Below are positions 16,632 to 25,404 of a DNA stretch of 34,678 bases, piece after piece. Origin of the DNA: Candidatus Gastranaerophilales bacterium. Its GTDB lineage: Bacteria; Cyanobacteriota; Vampirovibrionia; Gastranaerophilales; JANQFW01. The notes beneath the pieces were generated by a model. That model had not been told where the DNA came from. It did not search any database and saw nothing but the letters and a program-made list of their open reading frames with translations. Each line of letters starts with the position of its first letter. The first letter of the stretch is position 1. The stretch spans positions 1 through 34,678 of the forward strand of contig JANQFW010000003.1 of the NCBI GenBank assembly GCA_028277625.1, written 5' to 3'. The position numbers were made by a program, and so were the translations under genes.

Positions 16632-19022
16632 TTAGTTTTGGTTTATTGCTCGTTTAAACCTGGTTGGTACAAGCTTATCATCAACTTTTGTTGTATCAGC
16701 TGACATTGATTTGAAGTGCTTATAAAATTCTTTGGCTGCTAAGCTTGTATTAGATGTGTCAACTTGATTGTTTAAGTTTGAAGCATATAAAGGCATTTGA
16801 GGTGGTTCATTATTTTTAATTTTTGCACTTAAAGGCTTTTTACCTGTTAATCTGGACATTACTTTATAGTATGTGCCTAGAGGTCCTTTTTGCTTTCTAT
16901 GCTTTTCATCAATTTCAATGAGTTCTTTTTGGTTGTGTTTACGCAGTGGCATGCCTACAGACAACCTTGTTGCTGACTCATATGCAGATACATTGCCCGC
17001 GGTCAAGGTTGCAGCTCCAAAGATAGAGCCATTGTTCCACTTACTAAATAGGCTGTTAGATGCTGCTACAAACCAGCTTGAAATGCCAACCCGAGTAGAG
17101 TCTTGTACAACTCTTTCTCTTACCTTTTGGAAAGAAGCATTATAGTCTCCATTGCTATCTTTCATTGATAAATTCCATACATCAAGTGCATAAAATCCTG
17201 CAGCTAAAGCACTACCAAGAACTTTATTGTAAGAACCTAATTTTGAAGCATCAAAAGACTTATCAGAGTTTATTTTGTTGCCATGCAGTCTTCCATATTC
17301 CTCTTGCACAAGCTTTAGTGCATCTTTGTTTTCTGGCTTAAGAAGGTTACGAATTTTCTTTGCTAGCTCTTTTTCATTTCCTGACTCAAAAAGTTTGTGA
17401 ATTTTTTCTGCTTCAATACCATCTATTTTAACATTGCTAGATTTTATAGCATCATCTACTAATCCCAGTAGTACTTTTGCACGTGCTATATCTTTATATT
17501 TTTCGGTATTAAATGTATTTGGCGCAAAGACATTTACGGCTTCTTTGCCCAGATTGAGACCCCACTTAACAGGAAAGAAAACAGAGTCTACTATTTTTTT
17601 ACCAACAGAAGCCTTACCATTAAGTCCTAAATAATAATGTTCACCTTCTTTTAAGAAGTACTTTTTATTTATAGAGTCTTTCGCTCCTTCAGCAATGTTA
17701 GCCAGTAGGTCAAGCTTTGCATCTACTAAGTCTTTAGGCAACTTATCTTTAATCATCTTCAAGTTTACCTTTCCAGCAAATGCAACATTTTTAGCTTTTT
17801 TACTAGAAGTATTATTGTTATCTGTTGTACTTGTACCTACATCTTTATTTTTCTTTTTATTTTTAAATCTTATAGTTGGCAATACTTTTCTGCCAGCAAG
17901 TTTTCTTCCTAAAACTTCTGCTAGGGCTGTTGTACCTACACCAACAAGTACACTTGTTTTTAAACTTGCATTACACTGCTCTTTTAATAAGCTCATGGTC
18001 ATATAGTTAAAGAATGCTGTAAGTCCAACTCTCGAATATAGTTCTTGCTTAAACTTAGATCTGCTTTCTTTTTTAGCAGCTTCAGGGTCATTTTTTAAGA
18101 ACATTGAATAGTTAAAGAAGTCTCTTGAGACAAATATCGCGGAAACAAGTCCGGAAACTATTCTGTTAACTGTAGCAAATGTGCTTGAGTTAAAGTTTAT
18201 AGGGTCTTTTAGCAGTTGACTTCTTTGATTTTTAGTTAGAGTTTTTAAGGCTTTTTCTTCTGCAGTGCTATCTTTAAAGCATCTTAAAAATAAATATTTT
18301 AGACTCTTTGTTTTTTGTTTTCCGCCATTTTGCACATATTCTGGTGCTAACTTTCTTAGTTCAGCTTCTTTATCAGGAGATATTAAATTTTTCTTTATGC
18401 AATCTTCAACAAGCTCTCCAATACTTTTACTTGTCCACTCTTGAGTTTTTAACCTTTTTAAAAGTTCTTTATGAGCTTTAGGACGTTTAAGACTTGCCAT
18501 AAGATGTTTAATCCCTGAATAGGCAGCCTTAAATTGTTTTTCAGCATCTTCTTTGCCAGATTTCTGGTCAGCTGGTTTCCGCTTTAATCTAATAACGTCC
18601 TCAAAAAATTCTCCAAGATCCTTTTTGAAAATATTTAAAAAGCGTTCAGAAAGAGGGTCTCTTTTAATTTTTATGTTATTAAAGCTATCAGAGTTATATA
18701 AATGTTTATCCCAAAAAGCTACAATATGATTTTGTTTCTCTTTTAGGTAAAATTTATCCCTTATATACTTGTAGTATTCAGGGTTAATTTCTTTATCAAT
18801 ACCCTTAATGAATCCTTTGACGCCTTTTCCTATTCTCCTAAAATTTACCCCTTTAAAACTAACCTGACTATTGCTGGTTGATTCTAAAGGGGAAACTGTG
18901 TTTTTCTTTAATTCTGAGTTTATTCGGCTTTTAAACTCAACATTTTCTTTGTTTTTATGGAGCCCTGTCCTGCGGTACGGCATATCAATTCTTTTGTTCT
19001 GAGATAAACTTATCGTAGACAT
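16632..19022 (-). CDS. Large hypothetical protein with two aromatic-x-Gly motifs
   Basis: The 796-residue protein matches no family I know. Its start is Ser/Asn/Lys-rich and contains VSFKG at residues 54-58; a second copy, VAFAG, is at 413-417 after a low-complexity linker of Lys, Asn and Thr. Between them is a basic helical region (about 60-260) and a stretch with moderately hydrophobic segments, RIVSGLVSAIFVSRDFFNY and SLKTSVLVGVGTTALAEVLG. After the second motif comes another helical part with similar segments (SALAAGFYALDVWNLS, GSIFGAATLTAGNVSAY). The two halves may be a diverged duplication: each begins with the motif and contains paired hydrophobic stretches. No signal peptide is visible. 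It is likely cotranscribed with hemW. Confidence 0.75.
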   Translation of the reverse strand: MSTISLSQNKRIDMPYRRTGLHKNKENVEFKSRINSELKKNTVSPLESTSNSQVSFKGVNFRRIGKGVKGFIKGIDKEINPEYYKYIRDKFYLKEKQNHIVAFWDKHLYNSDSFNNIKIKRDPLSERFLNIFKKDLGEFFEDVIRLKRKPADQKSGKEDAEKQFKAAYSGIKHLMASLKRPKAHKELLKRLKTQEWTSKSIGELVEDCIKKNLISPDKEAELRKLAPEYVQNGGKQKTKSLKYLFLRCFKDSTAEEKALKTLTKNQRSQLLKDPINFNSSTFATVNRIVSGLVSAIFVSRDFFNYSMFLKNDPEAAKKESRSKFKQELYSRVGLTAFFNYMTMSLLKEQCNASLKTSVLVGVGTTALAEVLGRKLAGRKVLPTIRFKNKKKNKDVGTSTTDNNNTSSKKAKNVAFAGKVNLKMIKDKLPKDLVDAKLDLLANIAEGAKDSINKKYFLKEGEHYYLGLNGKASVGKKIVDSVFFPVKWGLNLGKEAVNVFAPNTFNTEKYKDIARAKVLLGLVDDAIKSSNVKIDGIEAEKIHKLFESGNEKELAKKIRNLLKPENKDALKLVQEEYGRLHGNKINSDKSFDASKLGSYNKVLGSALAAGFYALDVWNLSMKDSNGDYNASFQKVRERVVQDSTRVGISSWFVAASNSLFSKWNNGSIFGAATLTAGNVSAYESATRLSVGMPLRKHNQKELIEIDEKHRKQKGPLGTYYKVMSRLTGKKPLSAKIKNNEPPQMPLYASNLNNQVDTSNTSLAAKEFYKHFKSMSADTTKVDDKLVPTRFKRAINQN

Positions 19023-19238
19023 CGTCTATTTCTTCTTCCTTCTTCTAACTTATATGGTTTTTAATCTGATCTAATCTAAATCTAAATTTTTAATGACTTA
19101 ACTGTTACACCTACATGAAATTCCTAAAGCATGATAATTGCTATATTTTTTAATACTAAAGTTATAATTCTTAACTTTGTTAACATTTAACAATAACTCT
19201 TTGACTATATATTAACATATCAAAATTATTAATAAACG

Positions 19239-19258
19239 TGCAGGTTTTAAAACATGCA
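19239..19258. promoter_or_regulatory. Near-perfect 20-base palindrome, possible operator
   Basis: TGCA and GTTTT on the left mirror AAAAC and TGCA on the right with one mismatched pair. It lies between divergent genes and just upstream of the first TATAAT box, a usual place for a repressor or activator site. No factor is assigned. Confidence 0.35.
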
Positions 19259-19335
19259 ATCTTGGTTATCATATAAATGTTTTTAGGTATAATGTTTACA
19301 ATTGCTGGAAATTTGCTGAATTTTTAGCGTGTTCT

Positions 19336-19440
19336 TGTTATAATTCGCCTTAATCTAACACGGGGAATGATAGCAGGAAAAATAAAGTAAATAAAGAATA
19401 TTTTCATGAAAAATACTATATTTATAGTATTTTTTGTTTA
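19336..19440 (+). ncRNA. Short leader transcript or small RNA ahead of the histidine kinase
   Basis: An extended -10 element (TG-T-TATAAT, 19336-19344) would start a transcript near 19351. An A/U-rich terminator hairpin, AAAAATACTAT and its complement at 19409-19434 followed by TTGTTTATTTTTT, ends it about 90 bases later and about 110 bases before the kinase start. It could be a free small RNA or an attenuator for the kinase. The hairpin is weak because its stem is nearly all A/T. Confidence 0.4.
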
Positions 19441-19551
19441 TTTTTTAACTGACAACCTAAAAAATAAAGACTTCCATTTTTCGACAAAATTATTTATTAT
19501 ATATTCTATACCAATCAATTATAGTAAATATAAAAATAAGTTATTGAATGG

Positions 19552-21006
19552 ATGAAAATGAAAAAATTTATAAAATCATTAATCCAAGGTATAAAAAAAA
19601 CAGATAGCTCAGCTGAAAGAATAAAACGACTCTACAAAAAACTAAAGCTGAGAGAAAAAACTATTAAAAAGCAACAGCAACTTTTGCTGGAGAAAGAAAA
19701 AATGCTTTGCGCGCAAAGCGAAAACCTTGAGTCTAAAGAAGAAGCCCTAAAAGAGTATGTAAACAAAATATTTGAACAACAAGAAATAGACAGAATCGTT
19801 AGATGGCTGGTAAATAGCATAAGAGAATCTTTGGACCTAGAAAGCGTGCTATCTAAAACAGTAGAAGAAATTGGTAAATTATTGAATGTTGACAGGTGCT
19901 TAATAGCTACTTATGACAATAATTTAAATCTATTCACCCTTAAGAATGAATATATATCAGATGATAATATTTTATCTGTATTCGATAAAGAACACGACTT
20001 CGAACTTCCTGATAATTATTTTGATGTTTTAATCAATCATAAGCATCCTATTACTATTGATGATATAACTATTTTAAAGCACAAAGGACTTAACCACTTT
20101 ATATTTAAAGATACACGTTCGGTTGTATTTATTGCTATAATAGATAACTTTGAACTTTTAGGCATATTAATTGTTAACCAAATTAAATATAAAAGAAAAT
20201 GGGAAGACAGCCATATACAGATACTACAAGATATAGCTGATCAAATAGCTATAGCAATAAGGCATGCATCTTTATTTACAGAATCACAGAAATCTACTCG
20301 TCTAAAAAGTGAATTTATAGCAAACATGTCGCACGAGTTTAGAACCCCCCTTAATGCTATTATTGGCTTTTCGGAAATGTTATCGTCTGAAAATTTTGGT
20401 CCGCTTACATCAAAGCAAGGAGAGTATCTTAATAATATATGTTTTAGCGGCAAGCATCTATTAAGACTGGTTAATGATATTTTAGATATTTCAAAAGCAG
20501 AGTCTGGAAATCTTGAATTGTTTTATGAAATATTTAATTCAAAAGCTGTAATCGAAGAAACACTATCAGTTTTAGAGGGATTACTCTTAAAAAAGAATTT
20601 AAGAGTAGAATTATACCTTTGCGAATGCCAAGTTAGAGCGGATTCTTCAAAATTTAAACAAGTAATGTATAACATTCTGAGTAATGCAATAAAGTTTACC
20701 CCGGAAGATGGTAAAATAATTATCCGCTCAGAATATATAGATCTGCACTTAAAAGTAGAAGTAGAAGATACTGGTATAGGCATAGCAGAAAGAAATAGAG
20801 AAAAAGTTTTTGCTAAATTTAAGCAGTTGGAATCTTCTTATACAAGAAAGCAAGATGGTACCGGGCTGGGGCTCTCTTTAACTAAAAAGTTAATAGAATT
20901 GCACAACGGATATATAGATTTTGAATCTGAATTGGGTAAAGGTGCTAAATTTTGGTTTATATTGCCTAATGCAACATTAATTAATAATGATGAGGAGTGT
21001 ATATAG
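19552..21006 (+). CDS. Soluble sensor histidine kinase (coiled coil, GAF, HisKA, HATPase)
   Basis: The protein (484 aa) has no membrane span, so it senses a cytoplasmic signal. An N-terminal charged coiled coil (about 18-78) is followed by a GAF-type sensor domain (about 80-240). The dimerisation and phosphoacceptor domain has H261 in FIANMSHEFRTPLN. The ATPase domain has the N box NILSNAIKFTP (374-384), G1 DTGIGI (406-411) and G2 GTGLGLSL (436-443). These are all the residues needed for an active kinase. No response regulator gene is adjacent, so it is an orphan sensor. Start choice between the ATG at 19552 and that at 19558 is open; neither has a strong ribosome binding site. The U32 gene follows after 48 bases. 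Confidence 0.95.
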   Translation: MKMKKFIKSLIQGIKKTDSSAERIKRLYKKLKLREKTIKKQQQLLLEKEKMLCAQSENLESKEEALKEYVNKIFEQQEIDRIVRWLVNSIRESLDLESVLSKTVEEIGKLLNVDRCLIATYDNNLNLFTLKNEYISDDNILSVFDKEHDFELPDNYFDVLINHKHPITIDDITILKHKGLNHFIFKDTRSVVFIAIIDNFELLGILIVNQIKYKRKWEDSHIQILQDIADQIAIAIRHASLFTESQKSTRLKSEFIANMSHEFRTPLNAIIGFSEMLSSENFGPLTSKQGEYLNNICFSGKHLLRLVNDILDISKAESGNLELFYEIFNSKAVIEETLSVLEGLLLKKNLRVELYLCECQVRADSSKFKQVMYNILSNAIKFTPEDGKIIIRSEYIDLHLKVEVEDTGIGIAERNREKVFAKFKQLESSYTRKQDGTGLGLSLTKKLIELHNGYIDFESELGKGAKFWFILPNATLINNDEECI

Positions 21007-21054
21007 TATAATTTATACAGTAATCTAATATTTAGTTGAGAACCGGCAGTAAAA

Positions 21055-22881
21055 ATGAAAAAATATGAACTTCTCGCACCGGCTAAAAATTTGGAATATG
21101 GTAAGCTTGCTATAAATTGCGGAGCAGATGCTGTTTATATAGGCGCAAATAAATTTGGTGCAAGGTCAACCGCCTCAAATTCACCTGATGAAATTAAGAA
21201 ACTGATAGACTATGCTCATAAGTATTTTGCAAAAGTATATGTAACTATAAATACAATATTAAACGATAAAGAAATAGAAGAAGCCCGGCAATTAATATAT
21301 ACTTTGTACGAAGCAGGAGCAGATGCAATAATTATACAAGATATGGGCTTGTTAGAAATGGACTTACCGCCTATACAATTATTTGCAAGTACGCAAGCTC
21401 ATAATAATTCTGTTGAAAAGGTAAAGTTTTTAGAAAAAGTAGGATTTAAAAGAGTAATACTTGCAAGAGAACTATCATTAGATGAAATAACCAATATAAA
21501 ACAAAATACAACCGTAGACCTTGAGGCTTTTGTCCATGGTGCGTTGTGTGTTAGTTATAGCGGACAATGTTATCTGAGCTATGCAATCGGTGGCAGGAGT
21601 GGCAATCGTGGGAAATGTGCTCAGCCTTGCAGAAAATTATATTCTTTATTAGATAAAAAAGGTAACACTTTAGTAAAAAATAAACACTTGCTATCCTTAA
21701 AAGATTTAAATCTTTCAGATCATCTGGAAAGCCTTATTGATGCAGGTATAACCTCTTTTAAAATCGAAGGTCGGCTAAAAGATGAAAATTACATCAAAAA
21801 TATTGTAAGTTACTACCGCCAAAGCTTAGATAAAGTACTGGAGTCTAAAAACTTAAAAAAATCGTCCAGCGGTCAAACTATCATAAATTTTTCTCCAAAC
21901 CTTCAAAAAGCTTTTAATCGAGGCTTTACTAAGTATTTTATAAACGGAAGGCAAAACAAGCCGGGTGCGGTTGATCGTTCTGGTTTTGTAGGTGAGTTTA
22001 TTGGTACAGTTTTAAAGATAGATAAAAATAGCTTTGTTATTAAATATAAAGATAAAAATAATAAGCTAAGTACGGCTGATGGCATAGCTTTTTTTGATGC
22101 AAACGAAAGCCTGATAGGCTCAACAATAAATAGGGTAGAAGATAATATTATTTATCCAAATAGCTTAAAATCTATAAAAAAAGGCATGAAAATATATCGA
22201 AACCACGACCATGAATTTTTGAAGCCTTTATCTAAAGCCAATATAGAGCGAAAAATAGGCGTAAGTTTTAAAATTCGCGAAAAAGATAATAAACTACTTT
22301 TACAAGCTGTTGATGAAGATAATATTCAGGCAGAAGAGTATATTTTAAACAATTATGACACTGCAAAAAATCAAAGCTTGGCACTGGATAATATTAGCAA
22401 TCAGTTAAAAAAGCTAGGTAACACAGAATTTATTCTAAACAATTTAGATATTAATTTGAATAAGATATGTTTTATACCCAAAAAAGATCTAAATGAGCTT
22501 AGAAATAAAGTCTTAGAGCAATTATTAATAAATAGGTTTCATTTTATAACCAATCAAAAAGAAACAGCTAAGATAAAACCGAGTGATTATCCTTACTTCA
22601 TTGAAGAGATTGGATTTGAGGCTAATATTTATAATAGTTTTGCAGAAAAATTTTATAAAAGGCATGGCGTAAAGCAATTAAGTCCTGCTGCAGAATCTTT
22701 AGACTCTATGGAAAACAAAAGAGTTATGACTACAAAATATTGCTTAAGGCATCAATTTGATTTATGCCCGCGTCTTAATTCAAAAAACAGCAACGAAGAT
22801 TTAATACTACTTGATGAAATGAATAAAAAATATACTTTAAAATTCGACTGCTCAAACTGCCTGATGGAAGTTTATTTTTAG
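21055..22881 (+). CDS. U32 peptidase family protein
   Basis: The 608-residue protein has the U32 family core: KYELLAPAKNLEYGKLAINCGADAVYIGANKFGAR at the start, and the signature region EAFVHGALCVSYSGQCYLSYAIGGRSGNRGKCAQPCRKLY at about 160-200, whose cysteines match those proposed as iron-sulfur ligands in relatives. After a collagenase-like linker (FKIEGRLKDENYI) there is a long C-terminal extension ending in a Cys-containing tail (CLRHQFDLCPR, CSNC). Some U32 proteins are called collagenases, but better-studied relatives (RlhA, TrhP) hydroxylate RNA bases. RNA hydroxylation is therefore as likely as proteolysis. It probably shares a transcript with the upstream histidine kinase. Confidence 0.92.
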   Translation: MKKYELLAPAKNLEYGKLAINCGADAVYIGANKFGARSTASNSPDEIKKLIDYAHKYFAKVYVTINTILNDKEIEEARQLIYTLYEAGADAIIIQDMGLLEMDLPPIQLFASTQAHNNSVEKVKFLEKVGFKRVILARELSLDEITNIKQNTTVDLEAFVHGALCVSYSGQCYLSYAIGGRSGNRGKCAQPCRKLYSLLDKKGNTLVKNKHLLSLKDLNLSDHLESLIDAGITSFKIEGRLKDENYIKNIVSYYRQSLDKVLESKNLKKSSSGQTIINFSPNLQKAFNRGFTKYFINGRQNKPGAVDRSGFVGEFIGTVLKIDKNSFVIKYKDKNNKLSTADGIAFFDANESLIGSTINRVEDNIIYPNSLKSIKKGMKIYRNHDHEFLKPLSKANIERKIGVSFKIREKDNKLLLQAVDEDNIQAEEYILNNYDTAKNQSLALDNISNQLKKLGNTEFILNNLDINLNKICFIPKKDLNELRNKVLEQLLINRFHFITNQKETAKIKPSDYPYFIEEIGFEANIYNSFAEKFYKRHGVKQLSPAAESLDSMENKRVMTTKYCLRHQFDLCPRLNSKNSNEDLILLDEMNKKYTLKFDCSNCLMEVYF

Positions 22882-23495
22882 CTTTTTGTTTTATTTTTAA
22901 GCAAAAAAAAGAGGTTTTTTCAACCCCTTACGTTCCTTTGAGCTACCTTTACCACATTGAGAGAGAGTTTCCATATTAAAGAGAGAGTCATTATTAAAAC
23001 AAAACTTTTTAAATACTTACCTTACCTTCTTTAGCCTTTTAATCTACCTACTAATTTCTACCTAAATTGACCATCAAAGCCCTTCTAGTATTAAGTTCAC
23101 CCTTTTTAGTCGCTCTTTTTACTTATTCTTATAAGTCTTTTGTTTTTTAATTCTTCTTTTTATAACCCACACTTATATAAAAACAAAAAAGAAGTAATAA
23201 TTTCCTTATTTAGTCTAATAAAAACAAATAAATTTTTTAAATTTCAAGTAGCCCATACGAGATATATATTTTTTAAATAACAAATAGTTTTTATTTAGAT
23301 AGATGCAGTAGAATGCAATGTTAATAAAACTTAATGCTTAAAAAAAGAAGCTTAAAAACTTTAATAATAGTATAAAACGATGTATATCACCAAAAATTTG
23401 TATGGTATTAATATTTTTACGTTAATATATTATTATATTACTTACTAATTGAAATGCTACTTTTAGCAATATCAACAAAGGCAAGGCAAAAGTAA
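22882..23495. other. 614-base gene-free region upstream of leuA
   Basis: No coding frame is supported. From about 23010 the plus strand is C/T-rich and G-poor and ends in a terminator at 23121-23148. The 350 bases between that and leuA are A/T-rich and must hold the leuA promoter. I see no T-box signature and no plus-strand leucine-rich leader peptide before the terminator. Confidence 0.55.
23015..23148 (+). ncRNA. Second candidate C/U-rich RNA, related start to the one at 15350
   Basis: ACTTACCTTACCTT at 23015-23028 is identical to the start of the G-free tract at 15370, and further TACC units follow (TCTACCTACT, TCTACCTAAA). The tract ends at a plus-strand hairpin, ACTTAT-TCTT-ATAAGT (23121-23136), followed by CTTTTGTTTTTT. 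It may be a free RNA or a leader of leuA; the next gene is about 350 bases on. Confidence 0.4.
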
Positions 23496-25034
23496 ATGGA
23501 GAATAAAATGAATAAAAGAAAACCATTTTTCTATGATGTAACGTTGAGAGATGGAAATCAGGCACTAAAAAAGCCATGGAACACTAAACAGAAAAAAATT
23601 ATATTTGATTATTTAATAGAGCTTGGAGTGAATGGTGTAGAAGTCGGATTTTCCGGTTCTAGCCCTATGGACTTTGAAGCATGTCAATATTTATCAACTG
23701 TAGCTCCAGAGCATGTTGTTATATCAGGTTTGGCCAGGGCGATAGATAAGGATATTCTAAAAGTTGCTGAGGCTTTAAAAGAAGCACCTAAACCTAGAAT
23801 TCATACATTTATTGCGCTTAGTCCTTTTAACATGCAGTATGTTTTAAAAAAATCACCGGAAGATGTTAGAAAAATAGCTGTTGATGCGGTTGGCTATGCA
23901 AAAGAGCTTATGGGCCAAAAAGGTGAAGTTCAGTTTTCTGTAGAGCACTTTGGTGATTGTTCAGAAAACTTAAGCTTTGTTATAGATTCTTTAAAAGAGG
24001 TTGTTAATGCAGGTGCTAAAATAGTTAACCTGCCTAATACCGTAGAAAGAACAAGACCTTTTGAGTTTATTAATATGATAAAAGCAGTAAAAGAAGAACT
24101 GCCGGATGATACTATAATATCTGTGCATTGTCATAATGATTTAGGTATGGCTACAGCAACAACTGTAGAAAGTTACTTTGCAGGTGCTACTCAGCTAGAA
24201 TGCTGTCTAAATGGTCTTGGCGAGCGTGCAGGCAATACTAATTTTTATGAGGTTGTCACTAGTTTATACAACTGTGACGTTGAATCAACGGTTGATATGT
24301 CAAAAATATACGAAATAGCTGTTACTGTGGCAGAAATGTCTGGAGTGCCAATTTATGAAAAATCGCCTTTAATAGGCCCTGATGCATTAGCGCACAGAAG
24401 TGGTATCCACCAAGATGGCGCATTAAAGACAAAGGGCATGAAAAAAGGTGCTTATAGACCTATTGAACCTTCTTTAATTGGTCGTGATGATGAGGAACAC
24501 TTAGGGTTAACAAGCCAGTCAGGCAAAACCGCTATTTATGAGATAATCAATAAAGCAGGCTATCCAATTACGATAGAAGAAGCTATTAGAATCTCTCCTG
24601 CGATAAAAAATAAAGCTGAACAAATAGGTGAACTGCCTTTAAATACTATTTTGGGTATATATGTTAATGAAATTCTTGAGGTAAAAGGGCCTTTTGTTTT
24701 TAATAAATTTAAGAGACTAGAGGATGATAATAAAGAAGCTTATTTCTTAGATTTTGATCATAATAATAAAACCTATCAAATAGAGTGCTATGGCGATGGT
24801 CCATTGGAGTCTTGCTTAAATGGGCTAGCTGAGCTAGGGTTTCCTCAAAAATTGCTACATTATGAGCAACTAGCCTTAGCAGAGGATGAAAAAGGTGCTT
24901 CGGCAGATGCAATGAGTATAATACACTTTGAAGATAAAAATGGTGATACTATAGTTTGCAGAGGAAAAGATCACAGTACTACCAAAGCCAACGTAAAAGC
25001 AATCTTTAACGGACTAAATTTAATCAATAAATAA
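23496..25034 (+). CDS. leuA: 2-isopropylmalate synthase
   Basis: This enzyme condenses acetyl-CoA with 2-ketoisovalerate, the first committed step to leucine. The 512-residue protein has the catalytic barrel with FYDVTLRDGNQA near residue 15 (metal-binding Asp, catalytic Arg), SVHCHNDLGMAT (metal-binding HxH), and NGLGERAGNT. A C-terminal LeuA-dimer regulatory domain follows (about 390-512), the site of leucine feedback. The stretch DGNQALKKPW resembles the longer type II LeuA branch rather than the common DGEQSPG form. The frame's first ATG is at 23496; the ATG at 23508 has GGAG six bases before it and is an equally good start. No other leu genes adjoin. Homocitrate or citramalate synthase is a less likely alternative. 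Confidence 0.9.
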   Translation: MENKMNKRKPFFYDVTLRDGNQALKKPWNTKQKKIIFDYLIELGVNGVEVGFSGSSPMDFEACQYLSTVAPEHVVISGLARAIDKDILKVAEALKEAPKPRIHTFIALSPFNMQYVLKKSPEDVRKIAVDAVGYAKELMGQKGEVQFSVEHFGDCSENLSFVIDSLKEVVNAGAKIVNLPNTVERTRPFEFINMIKAVKEELPDDTIISVHCHNDLGMATATTVESYFAGATQLECCLNGLGERAGNTNFYEVVTSLYNCDVESTVDMSKIYEIAVTVAEMSGVPIYEKSPLIGPDALAHRSGIHQDGALKTKGMKKGAYRPIEPSLIGRDDEEHLGLTSQSGKTAIYEIINKAGYPITIEEAIRISPAIKNKAEQIGELPLNTILGIYVNEILEVKGPFVFNKFKRLEDDNKEAYFLDFDHNNKTYQIECYGDGPLESCLNGLAELGFPQKLLHYEQLALAEDEKGASADAMSIIHFEDKNGDTIVCRGKDHSTTKANVKAIFNGLNLINK

Positions 25035-25139
25035 AAAAATATACTGTTAATTTTTTTAAACATAAGTATTAAAGCCAATTGACCATGCTTTTGCTTTATG
25101 TTACAAAATTTGAATGAAGGAAGAATGTATTTTTCCGGG

Positions 25140-25157
25140 AAGTAAATTAATTTACTT
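25140..25157. promoter_or_regulatory. Perfect 18-base palindrome before the 53-aa gene
   Basis: AAGTAAATT is followed at once by its exact reverse complement AATTTACTT. It ends five bases before the AGGAGG of the next gene. It could be an operator or part of a leader structure. Confidence 0.4.
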
Positions 25158-25176
25158 AATTTAGGAGGTAATGTTA

Positions 25177-25338
25177 ATGAGTTTAAATTTTAATGCTAAC
25201 TTGGCAGCAAAAGCAGGAGCAAAAAGAGCGCCTTTAGCTGCTAAGCACAACCAACAGCAAGTTAAGCAAGCTCAAGTTCAACTAAATGCTCAACAACCAG
25301 CTTTTCAAGGAGGCAAGAAGTTAAACATATTAGCTTAG
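25177..25338 (+). CDS. Small Gln/Ala/Lys-rich peptide with a PAFQGG motif, 53 aa
   Basis: AGGAGGT lies eight bases before the ATG at 25177 (the ATG at 25171 is too close to it), an unusually strong ribosome binding site for so short a gene. The peptide is Ala/Lys/Gln-rich, with NQQQVKQAQVQLNAQQ in the middle, then PAFQGGKK, and ends LNILA. The aromatic-x-Gly motif matches those in the 796-aa protein, and the end resembles VDILA at the end of the protein encoded at 29022. A terminator follows at 25371. No family is recognised, and no membrane segment is present. Real expression is likely from the signals on both sides; function is unknown. Confidence 0.7.
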   Translation: MSLNFNANLAAKAGAKRAPLAAKHNQQQVKQAQVQLNAQQPAFQGGKKLNILA

Positions 25339-25370
25339 GATTTACGGCTAAGAGCTAAAAAGATTTTTTA

Positions 25371-25402
25371 AAAGGCTGTCTTCTAATAAGGGCAGTCTTT
25401 TT
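25371..25402 (+). terminator. Terminator after the 53-aa gene
   Basis: AAGGCTGTC (25372-25380) pairs with GGCAGTCTT (25391-25399), with two G-T pairs, followed by TTTTT. Confidence 0.7.
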
Positions 25403-25404
25403 GC

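Larger units (their letters stand above)
19023..19551. other. 529-base divergent intergenic region
   Basis: This separates the 796-aa gene (minus) from the histidine kinase (plus). It contains a near-palindrome at 19239-19258 (TGCA-GTTTT-AAAAC-TGCA with one mismatched pair), two TATAAT boxes (19288-19293 and 19339-19344), and a plus-strand terminator (19409-19440). No gene is supported. Confidence 0.55.

Noticed and set aside
19406-19555. Plus-strand 49-codon frame starting MKNTIFIVFFVYFL, like a signal peptide
   Set aside because: No ribosome binding site, it runs through the terminator hairpin at 19409-19440, and its hydrophobic start simply reflects the A/T-rich stem.
22932-23003. Minus-strand 23-codon frame starting MTLSLIWK
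   Set aside because: No ribosome binding site and very short; it arises from GA-repeat sequence.
23010-23495. T-box riboswitch or leucine attenuator for leuA
   Set aside because: No T-box consensus (GGGTGGNACC) and no plus-strand ATG leading a leucine-rich peptide before the terminator at 23121-23148.
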